NCBI GenBank assembly: GCA_002339085.1
Contig: DDDX01000092.1
Span: forward strand, 30,463 to 50,825
Direction of reading: 5' to 3'
Length of the DNA stretch: 20,363 bases
From: Cellvibrionales bacterium UBA1969
GTDB taxonomy: Bacteria; Pseudomonadota; Gammaproteobacteria; Pseudomonadales; UBA7434
Part shown: positions 7,724-17,112 of the stretch, one piece after another
How the letters are laid out: every line of letters starts with the position of its first letter
Numbering within the stretch: the stretch's first letter is position 1
Made by a program: the position numbers and the translations under genes
Notes under the pieces: model-generated
The model's input: only the letters and a program-made list of their open reading frames with translations
The model's database searches: none
Told to the model about the DNA's origin: nothing

Positions 7724-9526
7724 ATGAGTCAAGATTTAAGCCGTATACGTAATTTTTCTATTATTGCGCACATTGATCATGGCAAGTCGACACTTGCAGA
7801 TCGTTTCATTCAAGTCTGTGGTGGCCTTGAAGCACGTGAGATGTCAGAGCAGGTATTAGACTCGATGGACATTGAACGTGAGCGCGGTATCACTATTAAA
7901 GCGCAAAGTGTCACTCTTGATTATCAAGCCCGCGATGGCAATAGCTATCAGTTAAACTTTATCGATACGCCTGGCCACGTTGATTTTTCCTACGAAGTTT
8001 CCCGCTCTTTAGCCGCCTGCGAAGGGGCTTTATTGATTGTTGACGCCGCTCAAGGAGTTGAAGCCCAGTCGGTCGCCAACTGTTATACGGCGATAGATCA
8101 AGGCTTAGAGGTCGTGCCGATTTTGAATAAAATGGATTTGCCCCAGGTTGAACCTGAACGTGTCGCGCAAGAGATTGAAGATATTATTGGCATTGATGCT
8201 ACTGACGCCTGTAAGGTTAGTGCGAAATCGGGCATGGGTATTGACGACGCGCTGGAGCGAATTGTTAGGGATATACCGCCACCACAAGGCGATACAGAAG
8301 CACCTTTGCAAGCATTGATCATTGATTCTTGGTTCGATAATTATTTGGGTGTTGTTTCTTTAGTGCGGGTGTTACACGGCCGCTTAAAGGTAAGAGACAA
8401 AGTCATGGCAATGTCTCAGGAGCGCGTTCATATTGTTGATCAAGTCGGTATTTTTACCCCTAAGCGTCAGGCGACTAAAGAATTGGCAGCTGGCGAAGTG
8501 GGTTTTGTGGTGGCGGGTATCAAAGATATTCAGGGTGCTCCCGTGGGTGATACCTTAACGCATGCTAAGCAGCAGGATATCGAACCACTGCCAGGCTTTA
8601 AGCAAGTACAACCCAAGGTGTATGCTGGTTTATTTACGGTGAGTTCTGACGATTACGAAGCATTTCGAGAGGCGCTTGCCAAGTTAACACTTAACGACGC
8701 GTCATTATTTTACGAGCCTGAATCTTCCGATGCCTTGGGGTTTGGCTTTCGCTGTGGATTTTTAGGGATGCTCCACATGGAGATTATTCAAGAGCGTTTA
8801 GAGCGCGAGTACAATCTTGATCTGATTACTACTGCACCCACCGTCGTGTATGAGGTGTTAACCGTCAGCGGCGAGACGATTGCTGTTGATAACCCCTCTA
8901 AATTGCCTGATATTGGTTTAATTGAGCAAATGCGGGAACCTATCGTAAGGGCAAATATTTTAGTGCCACAAGATTATTTAGGCAATGTAATTACCCTTTG
9001 TGTTGAAAAACGCGGCACCCAAATTGATATGCAGTTTCTAGGTAAGCAGGTCTCTTTAGTTTATGAGATACCCATGAATGAAGTGGTACTTGATTTCTTT
9101 GATCGCTTAAAATCTTGCAGTAAAGGCTACGCGTCTTTAGATTATCAGTTTGAGCGCTTTGATACAGCGAAGTTGGTTCGCCTCGATGTACTTATTAATA
9201 GTGAGCGGGTGGATGCCTTGGCGATCATCGTGCATCGTGATCTCGCTGAATCAAGAGGGCGCTCATTGGTTGAGGCGATGAAATCGCTCATTCCTCGTCA
9301 AATGTTTGATGTGGCCATTCAAGCGGCTATTGGTGGACATATTATTGCTCGTCAAACGGTCAAAGCCTTGCGTAAAAATGTCACAGCTAAATGCTATGGT
9401 GGTGATATAACACGTAAGAAAAAGCTGCTTGAGAAACAAAAAGCAGGTAAAAAGCGTATGAAGCAAGTGGGCAGTGTCGAGATACCGCAGTCAGCGTTCT
9501 TGGCCGTTCTAAAAGTAGACAGCTAG
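7724..9526 (+). CDS. lepA: Elongation factor 4 (LepA GTPase)
   Basis: This translational GTPase, about 600 residues, acts on the ribosome during initiation or elongation and is reported to back-translocate stalled complexes. The G1 motif AHIDHGKST is at residues 15-23, the G3 motif DTPGH at 81-85 and the G4 motif NKMD at 135-138. The LepA-specific C-terminal domain ends in the conserved KCYGGDITRKKKLLEKQKAG. The frame opens at an ATG at 7709, but AGAGA at 7714-7718 sits 5 nt before the ATG at 7724, and this start gives the family's usual length. lepB follows after 71 nt, the order found in E. coli. Confidence 0.98.
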   Translation: MSQDLSRIRNFSIIAHIDHGKSTLADRFIQVCGGLEAREMSEQVLDSMDIERERGITIKAQSVTLDYQARDGNSYQLNFIDTPGHVDFSYEVSRSLAACEGALLIVDAAQGVEAQSVANCYTAIDQGLEVVPILNKMDLPQVEPERVAQEIEDIIGIDATDACKVSAKSGMGIDDALERIVRDIPPPQGDTEAPLQALIIDSWFDNYLGVVSLVRVLHGRLKVRDKVMAMSQERVHIVDQVGIFTPKRQATKELAAGEVGFVVAGIKDIQGAPVGDTLTHAKQQDIEPLPGFKQVQPKVYAGLFTVSSDDYEAFREALAKLTLNDASLFYEPESSDALGFGFRCGFLGMLHMEIIQERLEREYNLDLITTAPTVVYEVLTVSGETIAVDNPSKLPDIGLIEQMREPIVRANILVPQDYLGNVITLCVEKRGTQIDMQFLGKQVSLVYEIPMNEVVLDFFDRLKSCSKGYASLDYQFERFDTAKLVRLDVLINSERVDALAIIVHRDLAESRGRSLVEAMKSLIPRQMFDVAIQAAIGGHIIARQTVKALRKNVTAKCYGGDITRKKKLLEKQKAGKKRMKQVGSVEIPQSAFLAVLKVDS

Positions 9527-9545
9527 TATTTTCGCTTCTCGTTAC

Positions 9546-9551
9546 TATAAT
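9546..9551 (+). promoter_or_regulatory. Isolated TATAAT -10 element before lepB
   Basis: A perfect TATAAT lies 46 nt before the lepB ATG, but I find no convincing -35 at 16-18 nt upstream and no extended TG. It may be an internal promoter or chance. Confidence 0.2.
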
Positions 9552-9597
9552 CAAAATAATGGGTCTTTTTTTATTCGCTAAATAGGGTTTTTATTCC

Positions 9598-10344
9598 ATG
9601 GATTTTAATTTTCCTTTGATTTTAATGTGCTTAGTGTTTGGTGGCGCTTTCATTTGGTTACTCGATATTTTCTGGTTTAGCAAACAGCGTGGGCCTGATG
9701 AAGCAGAATCCTTTATTATTGAGAACGCAAAATCATTAACGCCCGTGCTGGCCTTTGTATTTGTTATACGATCTTTTATTTATGAGCCTTTTCAAATTCC
9801 TTCTGGGTCGATGGAGCAAACTTTATTGGTTGGTGATTTCATTCTCGTCAATAAGTATACTTACGGGATACGCCTGCCTGTATGGCGAGATAAAATTGTT
9901 GATATTAATCAACCTGAACGGGGTGATGTGATGGTATTTTTTCCGCCGCATAAAGATCAGTATTATATTAAGCGCGTCGTGGGTTTACCGGGTGATTTGG
10001 TTGAATATAAAAATAAAATCTTAATCATTAACGGCGAAGTACAGAAGCAAACGCCAATAACGGGTAAGAAGAGAGCATTATTTAGACAGAGCATTGAAAA
10101 GTTAGGCGCGGTTGAACACAATATTCAGATCAATATTGCTAGTCAACGAAATGATGATATTACCGTTAGGGTACCTGATGGGCATTACTTTATGATGGGC
10201 GACAACCGAGATAATAGCCAGGATAGCCGTTTTTGGGGCCCTGTTTCAGAGCAGCGCATTGTCGGTAAAGCTGTGGCGATTTGGATGCATAAAGAGCCCG
10301 GTTGGCATTTTCCAACATTTAAGCGAGCCGGCTCGTTTCAATAA
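9598..10344 (+). CDS. lepB: Signal peptidase I
   Basis: The 248-residue inner-membrane serine protease removes signal peptides from exported preproteins. Two hydrophobic segments (about 5-26 and 46-63) precede the periplasmic catalytic domain. Catalytic Ser71 lies in PSGSMEQTLLVGDFILVNK, and the general-base Lys125 lies in YYIKRVVGLPGD. The conserved box GDNRDNSQDSR is at residues 201-211. It is shorter than the 324-residue E. coli enzyme, lacking much of the accessory beta domain, which is common in other gammaproteobacteria. It lies between lepA and rnc as in E. coli and Pseudomonas, without the small DUF4845 gene that pseudomonads carry there. Confidence 0.97.
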   Translation: MDFNFPLILMCLVFGGAFIWLLDIFWFSKQRGPDEAESFIIENAKSLTPVLAFVFVIRSFIYEPFQIPSGSMEQTLLVGDFILVNKYTYGIRLPVWRDKIVDINQPERGDVMVFFPPHKDQYYIKRVVGLPGDLVEYKNKILIINGEVQKQTPITGKKRALFRQSIEKLGAVEHNIQINIASQRNDDITVRVPDGHYFMMGDNRDNSQDSRFWGPVSEQRIVGKAVAIWMHKEPGWHFPTFKRAGSFQ

Positions 10345-10383
10345 TAAGATTAATAATGAACTAAATTTTTTGGGATTCTGAAT

Positions 10384-11127
10384 ATGGGGCATATAAAAAC
10401 AGGTTTATTGGTAGCATTACAAAAAAAGCTGGGTTACTTATTTAAAGATCATGATCTGCTTGAGTTGGCTCTGACTCATAAAAGTTCAGGCAGTAAAAAT
10501 AACGAACGGCTTGAATTTTTAGGTGATTCTTTATTGAATGCTATTGCCGCTGAAGCGCTTTTTATGCGCTATGATGACGTGCCAGAGGGTGTTATGACAA
10601 CCGCAAGATCACAGTTAGTGAAAGGTAAAACCTTAGCTAAGGTAGGGTTTTCTCTTGAGCTGGATAGCTTGATGATTCTTGGCTTAGGTGAAAAGGGCAG
10701 TAGTTCGCCGGTTAAACATTCGATTGTGGGCGATGCTGTTGAGGCTTTAATTGGCGCCATTTATATTGATAGTGATTTTAAGCAATGTCAAAAAATTGTT
10801 TTAAGCTTGTTAGACGTTTATCTTGAACAGGTGTCATTAGTCCCTGAATTCAAAGACGCAAAAACACTGCTGCAGGAGTTGATGCAGGCAGAACGCTTGG
10901 CATTACCGATGTATGAATTAGATAAAGTGGAGGGACCGGGCCATGAGCAGTATTTTACAGTTAAGTGCAGTGTTGAATTGCAATCAAAGTTTGCTTTTGG
11001 TGAAGGTAAAAGTCGTAGAGCAGCCGAGCAAAATGCCGCCATGCGAGTGTTAAAGCAGTTTAATTACAGCGATAAAGATGCCATCAGCCAAGACGATAAG
11101 GCGGTCAATGTTAGGAAGGCTTTGTGA
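10384..11127 (+). CDS. rnc: Ribonuclease III
   Basis: The 247-residue double-strand-specific endoribonuclease matures rRNA and cleaves structured mRNAs. The RNase III signature NERLEFLGDS (about residues 40-49) supplies acidic active-site residues. A second acidic pair lies in GDAVEALIGAIYIDSD (about 117-132). A dsRNA-binding domain follows (about 158-226), with the family-typical GKSRRAAEQNAA. The usual GGxRRxS stretch before the second acidic motif is replaced by SSSPVKHS, a divergent loop with the catalytic residues intact. About 20 charged residues extend beyond the RNA-binding domain. The gene overlaps era by 4 nt, implying translational coupling. Confidence 0.96.
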   Translation: MGHIKTGLLVALQKKLGYLFKDHDLLELALTHKSSGSKNNERLEFLGDSLLNAIAAEALFMRYDDVPEGVMTTARSQLVKGKTLAKVGFSLELDSLMILGLGEKGSSSPVKHSIVGDAVEALIGAIYIDSDFKQCQKIVLSLLDVYLEQVSLVPEFKDAKTLLQELMQAERLALPMYELDKVEGPGHEQYFTVKCSVELQSKFAFGEGKSRRAAEQNAAMRVLKQFNYSDKDAISQDDKAVNVRKAL

Positions 11128-12023
11128 CGGCTAGGTTGCCCGAATTTTGCGGTCTTGTTGCGCTAGTGGGTCGACCCAATGTCGGTAAGTCGACCCTATT
11201 AAATATCTTGCTGGGCCAAAAAATTAGTATCACTTCACGAAAACCTCAAACCACTCGCCACCGTATCACGGGTATTGATACGCGAGATCAGTACCAGGCT
11301 ATTTTTGTTGATACTCCTGGTATACATCAAACGCAAACCAATGCAATGAATCGCTATATGAATCGCGCGGCCACTTCTACTATTGCCGATGTTGATGTGA
11401 CGGTCTTTGTTGTTGATCGACTAAGTTGGAATGAAGAGGATGAATTAGTGGTGCAAGGCCTAATGGTGGCTAAGTCTCCGGTGATTTTAGTGTTGAACAA
11501 AATAGATCGATTAACCGATAAAAGTCGCCTGCTCCCGCATATACAAAGTTTAGCATCGGTTTTTGATTGGGCAGAGGTATTGCCACTTTCTGCAAAAACA
11601 GGCTATCAGCTTGATCAGTTGCGCGAGGCGATCTATCAGCGTTTGCCCAAGCAATCGCATCTTTATGATGCCGATCAAATTACTGACCGTAGCGAGCGAT
11701 TTATGGCGGCTGAGTTAATTCGTGAAAAAATGATGCGTCAGTGTGGCGACGAACTTCCCTATCAAGTAGCCGTCGAAATAGAGAGTTTTAATCATCAAGG
11801 CCATGTGATTCATATTAGTGCTTTGATTTGGGTTGAGCGAGAGGGACAAAAGAAAATTATCATCGGTCGAGCGGGTGAGCAGATTAAAAAAATCGGCACC
11901 GATGCAAGGAAAGATATTGAAACCATGACCGAAAAAAAGGTAATGCTTAAGCTTTGGGTTAAGGTTAAAAGCAGCTGGTCTGACGATGAGAGAATGTTGA
12001 AAAGTCTCGGGTTTGATGAGTAG
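11124..12023 (+). CDS. era: GTPase Era, 16S rRNA/30S assembly factor
   Basis: The 299-residue GTPase binds the 3' end of 16S rRNA and helps 30S maturation. G1 GRPNVGKS is at residues 16-23, G3 DTPG at 63-66 and G4 NKID at 125-128. The C-terminal KH domain (about 205-299) includes GRAGEQIKKIGTDARKDIE. The start is GTG at 11124 within the overlapping GTGA of the rnc stop; AGGAAGG at 11113-11119 lies 4 nt before it. rnc-era-recO order is widely conserved. Confidence 0.98.
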   Translation: MTARLPEFCGLVALVGRPNVGKSTLLNILLGQKISITSRKPQTTRHRITGIDTRDQYQAIFVDTPGIHQTQTNAMNRYMNRAATSTIADVDVTVFVVDRLSWNEEDELVVQGLMVAKSPVILVLNKIDRLTDKSRLLPHIQSLASVFDWAEVLPLSAKTGYQLDQLREAIYQRLPKQSHLYDADQITDRSERFMAAELIREKMMRQCGDELPYQVAVEIESFNHQGHVIHISALIWVEREGQKKIIIGRAGEQIKKIGTDARKDIETMTEKKVMLKLWVKVKSSWSDDERMLKSLGFDE

Positions 12024-12055
12024 CTAAAACGAATAATTATTGATTGGTGATCACC

Positions 12056-12838
12056 GTGTCAATCGAACTAGAACGCTGTTTTTTATTGCATCAGCGACCC
12101 TATCGTGAAACAAGCGTTATCGCCGAGCTATTGACTGAGCATGAGGGTCGCGTAAGCCTGGTCTGCAAAGGTGTTCGTTCAGCAGGTAAGAAAGCCTCCT
12201 CTTTGCGTAGCACACTTCAACCCTTTACTTTATTGAACGCCTCATGGTCGGGTAAAACTGATCTTAAGTCACTACGCCAAGCTGAGGTCATTACGCCGCC
12301 GCCGCGACTGCATCAATCGCAGTTGTATGCAGGCTTGTACTTAAATGAACTATTGTTTCGCTTGTTTCACTCAGGTGAGAGTCATACCAACTTATTTTCA
12401 CGATACCAGGCCAGTATTTCTGAGATAGCAAGCTTAGATCCGGATGATACTATTTCTATCGAGGTTAGTCTGCGAAGATTTGAGGCTCGCTTACTTGCCA
12501 CCTTAGGTTTCGAATTGGATTTTATGCGAGACGCCATCACCGGTGAGCCAATCACTGCTGATGGAGAGTACCGGTTTCACACTGAGAACGGGTTCTGCCG
12601 TGTAGATAGCAATAATGGTGATCCAGACAATGAATATAGCGAAATTAATGTCGATAGCGTCTTAGGTTTGAATGCACATCCATCAATAGCCGGTAGCGTT
12701 ATACTAGCTATAAAGAACGACGATTATCACGATAAAAAAGTTCGCCAGTTAGCAAAAAAAATCATGCGCTTAGCGCTGGCACCGCACCTTGGTGGTCGTC
12801 CACTAAAAAGTCGCGAACTCTATCGTCGGCCTGACTAG
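12056..12838 (+). CDS. recO: DNA repair protein RecO
   Basis: RecO anneals single strands and, with RecR, loads RecA onto SSB-coated DNA in the RecF pathway. The predicted 260 residues begin with the OB-fold region: FLLHQRPYRETSVIAELLTE, then GRVSLVCKGVRS and LQPFTLL. The middle LYAGLYLNELLFRLF and the C-terminal LGGRPLKSRELYRR are also family features. The frame opens at TTG 12044, but I prefer GTG 12056: GGTGA at 12046-12050 is 5 nt upstream of it, and the resulting N-terminus aligns with E. coli RecO. The usual downstream neighbour pdxJ is absent. Confidence 0.94.
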   Translation: MSIELERCFLLHQRPYRETSVIAELLTEHEGRVSLVCKGVRSAGKKASSLRSTLQPFTLLNASWSGKTDLKSLRQAEVITPPPRLHQSQLYAGLYLNELLFRLFHSGESHTNLFSRYQASISEIASLDPDDTISIEVSLRRFEARLLATLGFELDFMRDAITGEPITADGEYRFHTENGFCRVDSNNGDPDNEYSEINVDSVLGLNAHPSIAGSVILAIKNDDYHDKKVRQLAKKIMRLALAPHLGGRPLKSRELYRRPD

Positions 12839-12980
12839 CAGTCTGTATTCATCTTTTTTTGGCGCACTGATGAAGAGGCGCGTTTTTTGCTCTGATACTG
12901 TAAAAAGCAACGAATCCCCCTGCAATACTGGTTAATTTTTATTCTTTTCCGAGCTGTTTAACCGCTATTTGTGGTTTTTT

Positions 12981-12988
12981 GGTATGAT
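12981..12988 (+). promoter_or_regulatory. Candidate extended -10 promoter for cysM
   Basis: T12980 completes TGG-TATGAT, an extended -10 element with the hexamer at 12983-12988 and no strong -35. Initiation near 12995 would leave a leader of about 55 nt to the cysM start. Confidence 0.4.
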
Positions 12989-13049
12989 TAACTTTTGATA
13001 TGTCGCCGTGTGAGCTAAAAGGCTTGCTGGTCTGTAAGGAATTGAGTCC

Positions 13050-13937
13050 GTGAGTTACCCAACCATTGAGCAGTATGTCGGTAATACACCGTTAGTTAGA
13101 CTGCAACGAATGTATGCTGGAGAAAATCAATTATTGCTTAAGTTAGAAGGCAATAACCCAGCCGGTTCAGTCAAGGATCGGCCCGCGCTTAATATGATTA
13201 ATCAGGCAGAACAGCGCGGTGAAATCAAACCCGGTGATACCTTGATTGAAGCAACCAGTGGTAATACGGGGATTGCCTTAGCCATGGCCGCAGCAATAAA
13301 AGGTTATCGCATGCGATTAATTATGCCAAGCCATATGAGTCATGAGCGTAAATTGGCTATGTCTGCTTATGGTGCAGAGTTAATTGAGGTCACTGCGGAA
13401 CAAGGTATGGAAGGCGCGCGCGATTTGGCTCAGACAATGCAAGCGCAAGGCGAGGGAAAAGTGCTCGACCAGTTTGCTAATGGCGATAATCCTAATGCGC
13501 ACTTTGATTCGACAGGCCCTGAAATCTGGCAGCAGACAAATGGCACGATCACGCATTTTGTTTCCTCAATGGGTACCACGGGTACGATTATGGGCGTGTC
13601 TCGTTTCTTGAAGCAAAAAAATCCAGCGATTCAAATTATTGGCTTGCAACCCAAAGATGGGGCAAGCATTCCCGGAATTCGACGTTGGCCTAAAGCGTAT
13701 TTACCCAGTATTTACAAAGCTAAAGAAGTCGATCAAGTGATTGATATTGATCAACGTGATGCAGAGACCACGATGCGGCAATTGGCGACTGAAGAAGGGA
13801 TCTTTTGTGGCGTTTCTTCTGGGGGGTCTGTTTGCGGTGCTCTGCATATTGCATCCAACGTCTCAAATGCAGTGATCGTTGCCATTATTTGTGACCGTGG
13901 CGATCGTTATCTTTCTACTGGTGTATTTGATAACTAA
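13050..13937 (+). CDS. cysM: Cysteine synthase B (O-acetylserine sulfhydrylase B)
   Basis: The 295-residue PLP enzyme makes cysteine from O-acetylserine, and the B isozyme can also use thiosulfate. The PLP lysine is Lys42 in NNPAGSVKDRP. The phosphate/substrate loop TSGNTGIAL starts at residue 69, and a glycine-rich PLP-phosphate loop (SSMGTTGTIMG) follows. GIRRWPKAYLP is characteristic of CysM over CysK, and CGVSSGGS near the C-terminus also fits. The start is GTG with AAGGA at 13036-13040, 9 nt upstream. In Pseudomonas cysM lies near rlmD, relA and mazG; here rlmD is missing and relA follows after 65 nt. Confidence 0.95.
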   Translation: MSYPTIEQYVGNTPLVRLQRMYAGENQLLLKLEGNNPAGSVKDRPALNMINQAEQRGEIKPGDTLIEATSGNTGIALAMAAAIKGYRMRLIMPSHMSHERKLAMSAYGAELIEVTAEQGMEGARDLAQTMQAQGEGKVLDQFANGDNPNAHFDSTGPEIWQQTNGTITHFVSSMGTTGTIMGVSRFLKQKNPAIQIIGLQPKDGASIPGIRRWPKAYLPSIYKAKEVDQVIDIDQRDAETTMRQLATEEGIFCGVSSGGSVCGALHIASNVSNAVIVAIICDRGDRYLSTGVFDN

Positions 13938-14002
13938 GCAAATTTTATGCTGATCTAGTTATCGAATACTGTTGATTTTTTACTGAAAAAAGTATCTCAG
14001 CT

Positions 14003-16249
14003 ATGGTTCAAGTAAGAAAAAACATTTCAAAAAGTGAAGTGGGTGATATTGATATCATCGCTTGGCTAGATACGTTGCCTGGATTTTCTGATCAACAAAC
14101 GGTTGGCAGGATGCGGAAAGCCTTTCAGATGGCTTCTGCATCCCAGAACGCCGTGCTCAGCAAAGATCAAAAACCGCATGGCCTCATCGGTTGTTTTGAT
14201 GCCGGCATGGAGATGGTTAACATCCTTGCCAGCTTTGATATGGATGAAGAGGTGTTAATCGCTGCGTTAATCTATCGTGCCGTACGTGAGGGACGTATCA
14301 GTATCGATCAAGTGGAATTAGCTCTCGGAGGCGAAGTTGCATCGCTTGTAAAGGGCGTATTAAAAATGGCGGCAATTTCTAATGTTCGTACTGAAACGAC
14401 TCCCGTGTTAGGGCAAGGTAATGCTCAAGTAGACAATATTAGAAAGATGTTAGTCGCGATGGTAGATGATGTTCGAGTTGGACTGATTAAACTTGCAGAA
14501 CGGACTCAAGCTATTCGAGCAGTCAAGAATCATCCTGATCCTATTAAGCAACGACGAGTTGCGCGCGAGGTTTTTGACATATATGCGCCGCTGGCGCACC
14601 GCTTAGGCATTGGTCAGATTAAATGGGAATTAGAGGACGTTTCCTTTCGTTATCTCGAGCCCAAAGCCTATAGCTCAATTGCCAGTATGTTGGATGAAAA
14701 ACGATTGGATCGAGAAAATTATATCGGTCAAGTAGTCGAGTTAGTTCAAGAGAAACTCAAAATTATGGGTATTGAGGCGCAGGTTAATGGCCGTGCCAAA
14801 CATATTTACAGCATCTGGCGAAAGATGCAGCGTAAACATGTTGCTTTTGAGCAAGTATACGATGTCCATGCATTGAGAATTACCGTTCCACAATTAAAAG
14901 ATTGCTACGCGAGTTTAGGCGTGGTGCACACGCAATGGCGAAATTTGCCGGGCGAATTTGATGATTACATTGCTAATCCTAAAGAAAATGGTTATCGCTC
15001 GTTGCATACCGCTGTTATTGGACCTAATAATAAAATTTTAGAAGTGCAGATTAGAACGAATGATATGCACCAAGAGTCAGAGTTGGGTGTTTGTGCCCAC
15101 TGGCTTTATAAAGGGACCGATGTTAAGACAAATAGTGAAGGCTACGAACAAAAAATTGCTTGGCTAAGACAGGTGTTGGAGTGGCATGAGGAGACCGGTG
15201 GTAGTGGCGATATCCGCGAACTTGCTGGCGATTTGACCAATGATTTTGGTAAAGATCGAATTTACGTTTTCACCCCAGAGGGGCACATTGTAGACGTGCC
15301 TACGGGTTCAACAGCAGTTGATTTTGCTTATCATATTCATACCGAAGTTGGTCACCGTTGCCGCGGAGCAAAGGTTGATGGTCGGATTGTGCCACTAAGT
15401 CGCGAATTGCTTAATGGTCAAAAGGTCGAAATTATTAAAGGGCCAGAGGCTATCCCTAATCGCGATTGGTTAAGAGCTAGCTTGGGCTATCTCAATTCCA
15501 GTCGGGCGCGATCAAAAGTGCGCGCCTGGTTTAAAAAACAGGCGGCTGAACAAAATTTACAAGCAGGTCGATCCTTACTTGAGCGTGAAGTTAAGCGCTT
15601 GGCAATGACCAGTTTGGATTATAAGCGACTCGCTCAAAAACTGAATTATAAGACTGTCGATGATCTTTATGTGGCACTCGGTGCAGGAGATATTTCGACC
15701 TCACAAATTATGCGGCTAGCAGAAAAATGGTTTGGTGATCCGGTTCAGTCTCCGCTTGAACTACAAGTCAGTCATAGCGAGATAAGAAAACAGTCACCTT
15801 CTGATGCCATTCAGGTCTTAGGTGTGGGTAATTTGCTGACGCAAATCGCTCAATGCTGTAAGCCTGTACCAGGCGATGATATCGCTGGATACGTGACTGT
15901 GAGTCGTGGCGTAACGGTGCATAGAAAAGATTGCCAACACTTTTTGCAGGTCGACAGTCAACAGCAGGAGCGATTGATTGAAGTCAGCTGGGGTGAGCAA
16001 AAAACCGGAATATATACTGTTGATATCTCAGTTGAAGCCTATGATCGAACCGGTTTGTTAGGTGATATTTCCGGTTTGCTGTCAGCGATGCGAGTTAATG
16101 TGAGAAAAGTGAATACCTATACCGATCTACAAAGTAATATTGCTAACCTTCGTTTAACCATTGAAATTCACAACATTGAAGAATTAGTTAGAATTTTAGC
16201 TAGATTAAATAATATGCCGAATATTATTAATACTAGCCGAGTCAGCTAA
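14003..16249 (+). CDS. relA: GTP pyrophosphokinase RelA, (p)ppGpp synthetase I
   Basis: The 748-residue ribosome-associated stringent-response enzyme makes (p)ppGpp from ATP and GTP/GDP. Its N-terminal hydrolase domain is degenerate: the HDxxED metal motif of SpoT is replaced by YRAVRE at residues 91-96, so it should be synthesis-only. The synthetase domain carries EFDD at 318-321, the EXDD signature of RelA as opposed to the RXKD type, followed by NPKENGYRSLHT. A TGS domain spans about 418-479. A zinc-finger-like region has Cys618, Cys619, His640 and Cys644, and an ACT/RRM domain covers about 671-746. The stop overlaps the mazG start by 1 nt, coupling alarmone synthesis to MazG. Confidence 0.98.
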   Translation: MVQVRKNISKSEVGDIDIIAWLDTLPGFSDQQTVGRMRKAFQMASASQNAVLSKDQKPHGLIGCFDAGMEMVNILASFDMDEEVLIAALIYRAVREGRISIDQVELALGGEVASLVKGVLKMAAISNVRTETTPVLGQGNAQVDNIRKMLVAMVDDVRVGLIKLAERTQAIRAVKNHPDPIKQRRVAREVFDIYAPLAHRLGIGQIKWELEDVSFRYLEPKAYSSIASMLDEKRLDRENYIGQVVELVQEKLKIMGIEAQVNGRAKHIYSIWRKMQRKHVAFEQVYDVHALRITVPQLKDCYASLGVVHTQWRNLPGEFDDYIANPKENGYRSLHTAVIGPNNKILEVQIRTNDMHQESELGVCAHWLYKGTDVKTNSEGYEQKIAWLRQVLEWHEETGGSGDIRELAGDLTNDFGKDRIYVFTPEGHIVDVPTGSTAVDFAYHIHTEVGHRCRGAKVDGRIVPLSRELLNGQKVEIIKGPEAIPNRDWLRASLGYLNSSRARSKVRAWFKKQAAEQNLQAGRSLLEREVKRLAMTSLDYKRLAQKLNYKTVDDLYVALGAGDISTSQIMRLAEKWFGDPVQSPLELQVSHSEIRKQSPSDAIQVLGVGNLLTQIAQCCKPVPGDDIAGYVTVSRGVTVHRKDCQHFLQVDSQQQERLIEVSWGEQKTGIYTVDISVEAYDRTGLLGDISGLLSAMRVNVRKVNTYTDLQSNIANLRLTIEIHNIEELVRILARLNNMPNIINTSRVS

Positions 16250-17112
16250 TGGCTAAATACACCACCAATGATTTACTGTACTTAATGGCGCGTTTAAGAG
16301 ATCCAAATCAAGGCTGCCCATGGGACTTGAAGCAAACGAGTCAAACACTTATTCAGTATTCGATAGAAGAAATCTATGAGTTGGTAGATGCCATTGAGTC
16401 GGCTAATTCTAAAGATATCCAAGCCGAATTAGGGGATGTCTTGTTCCAGGTGGTGTTTTTGGCGCGGATAGCAGAAGAAGAGCACCAGTTTGATTTCCAT
16501 CAGATTGTTGATCAGCTCTGCAGTAAACTGATTCGTCGCCATCCTCATATTTTTATCGATGGCCGGTTGCTCAATCAAAGTAATCATAATAGTCAGCGAG
16601 AGGCTATCAGTGAACAACAAGTATCTAAAAATTGGGAGGCTATAAAAGCTGCCGAACGCGTAACGGAGGGTCGATCAGGTTTGTTTGATGATGTGCCGCT
16701 TGCTTTGCCGGCATTATTGCGGGCCGTTAAATTACAAAAAAGAGCCGCTACTATGGGTTTGGATTTTACTCAAGCGCGTTCGGCTTTAGAAAAGCTTAAA
16801 GAAGAGATAACAGAATTAGAAGAGGCCATGGATGGATATCAGCAGCAAGACACTAGCGCTCAGTCTGCTGAGGAAGAAATAAGTGACGAATTGGGCGATG
16901 TATTGTTCAGTTCTGTTAATGTGGCAAGAAAGTTAGCGATTAATCCAGAGTCTGCGTTGAGAGGCGCGAATCAAAAATTCACCCGTAGGGTTTTAGCCGT
17001 TTTGGATGAATTACCCGCATATCAGGCGGGTAATGATTCGCAGGGCAAGCCAATAACTATTAATCCTGAGTTATTGGATCAGTTATGGCAGTCGGTTAAG
17101 CATGATGATTAA
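16249..17112 (+). CDS. mazG: Nucleoside triphosphate pyrophosphohydrolase MazG
   Basis: The 287-residue protein has two tandem MazG domains and hydrolyses NTPs/dNTPs to monophosphates. In E. coli it moderates (p)ppGpp levels. Domain 1 shows CPWDLKQT (about 23-30), EEIYEL (40-45) and ELGDVLFQ (60-67). Domain 2 repeats the pattern with EEITELEEA (185-193) and ELGDVLFSSVNVARK (214-228). Length exceeds the E. coli protein (263) through extra residues after RRHPHIF and in a Gln/Ser-rich loop within domain 2. The start codon overlaps the relA stop (TAATG). Confidence 0.97.
   Translation: MAKYTTNDLLYLMARLRDPNQGCPWDLKQTSQTLIQYSIEEIYELVDAIESANSKDIQAELGDVLFQVVFLARIAEEEHQFDFHQIVDQLCSKLIRRHPHIFIDGRLLNQSNHNSQREAISEQQVSKNWEAIKAAERVTEGRSGLFDDVPLALPALLRAVKLQKRAATMGLDFTQARSALEKLKEEITELEEAMDGYQQQDTSAQSAEEEISDELGDVLFSSVNVARKLAINPESALRGANQKFTRRVLAVLDELPAYQAGNDSQGKPITINPELLDQLWQSVKHDD

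Noticed and set aside
12852..12890. Possible terminator after recO (GCGC...GCGC before T6)
   Set aside because: Only 4 bp of self-complementary stem with a 12-nt loop; too weak to call.
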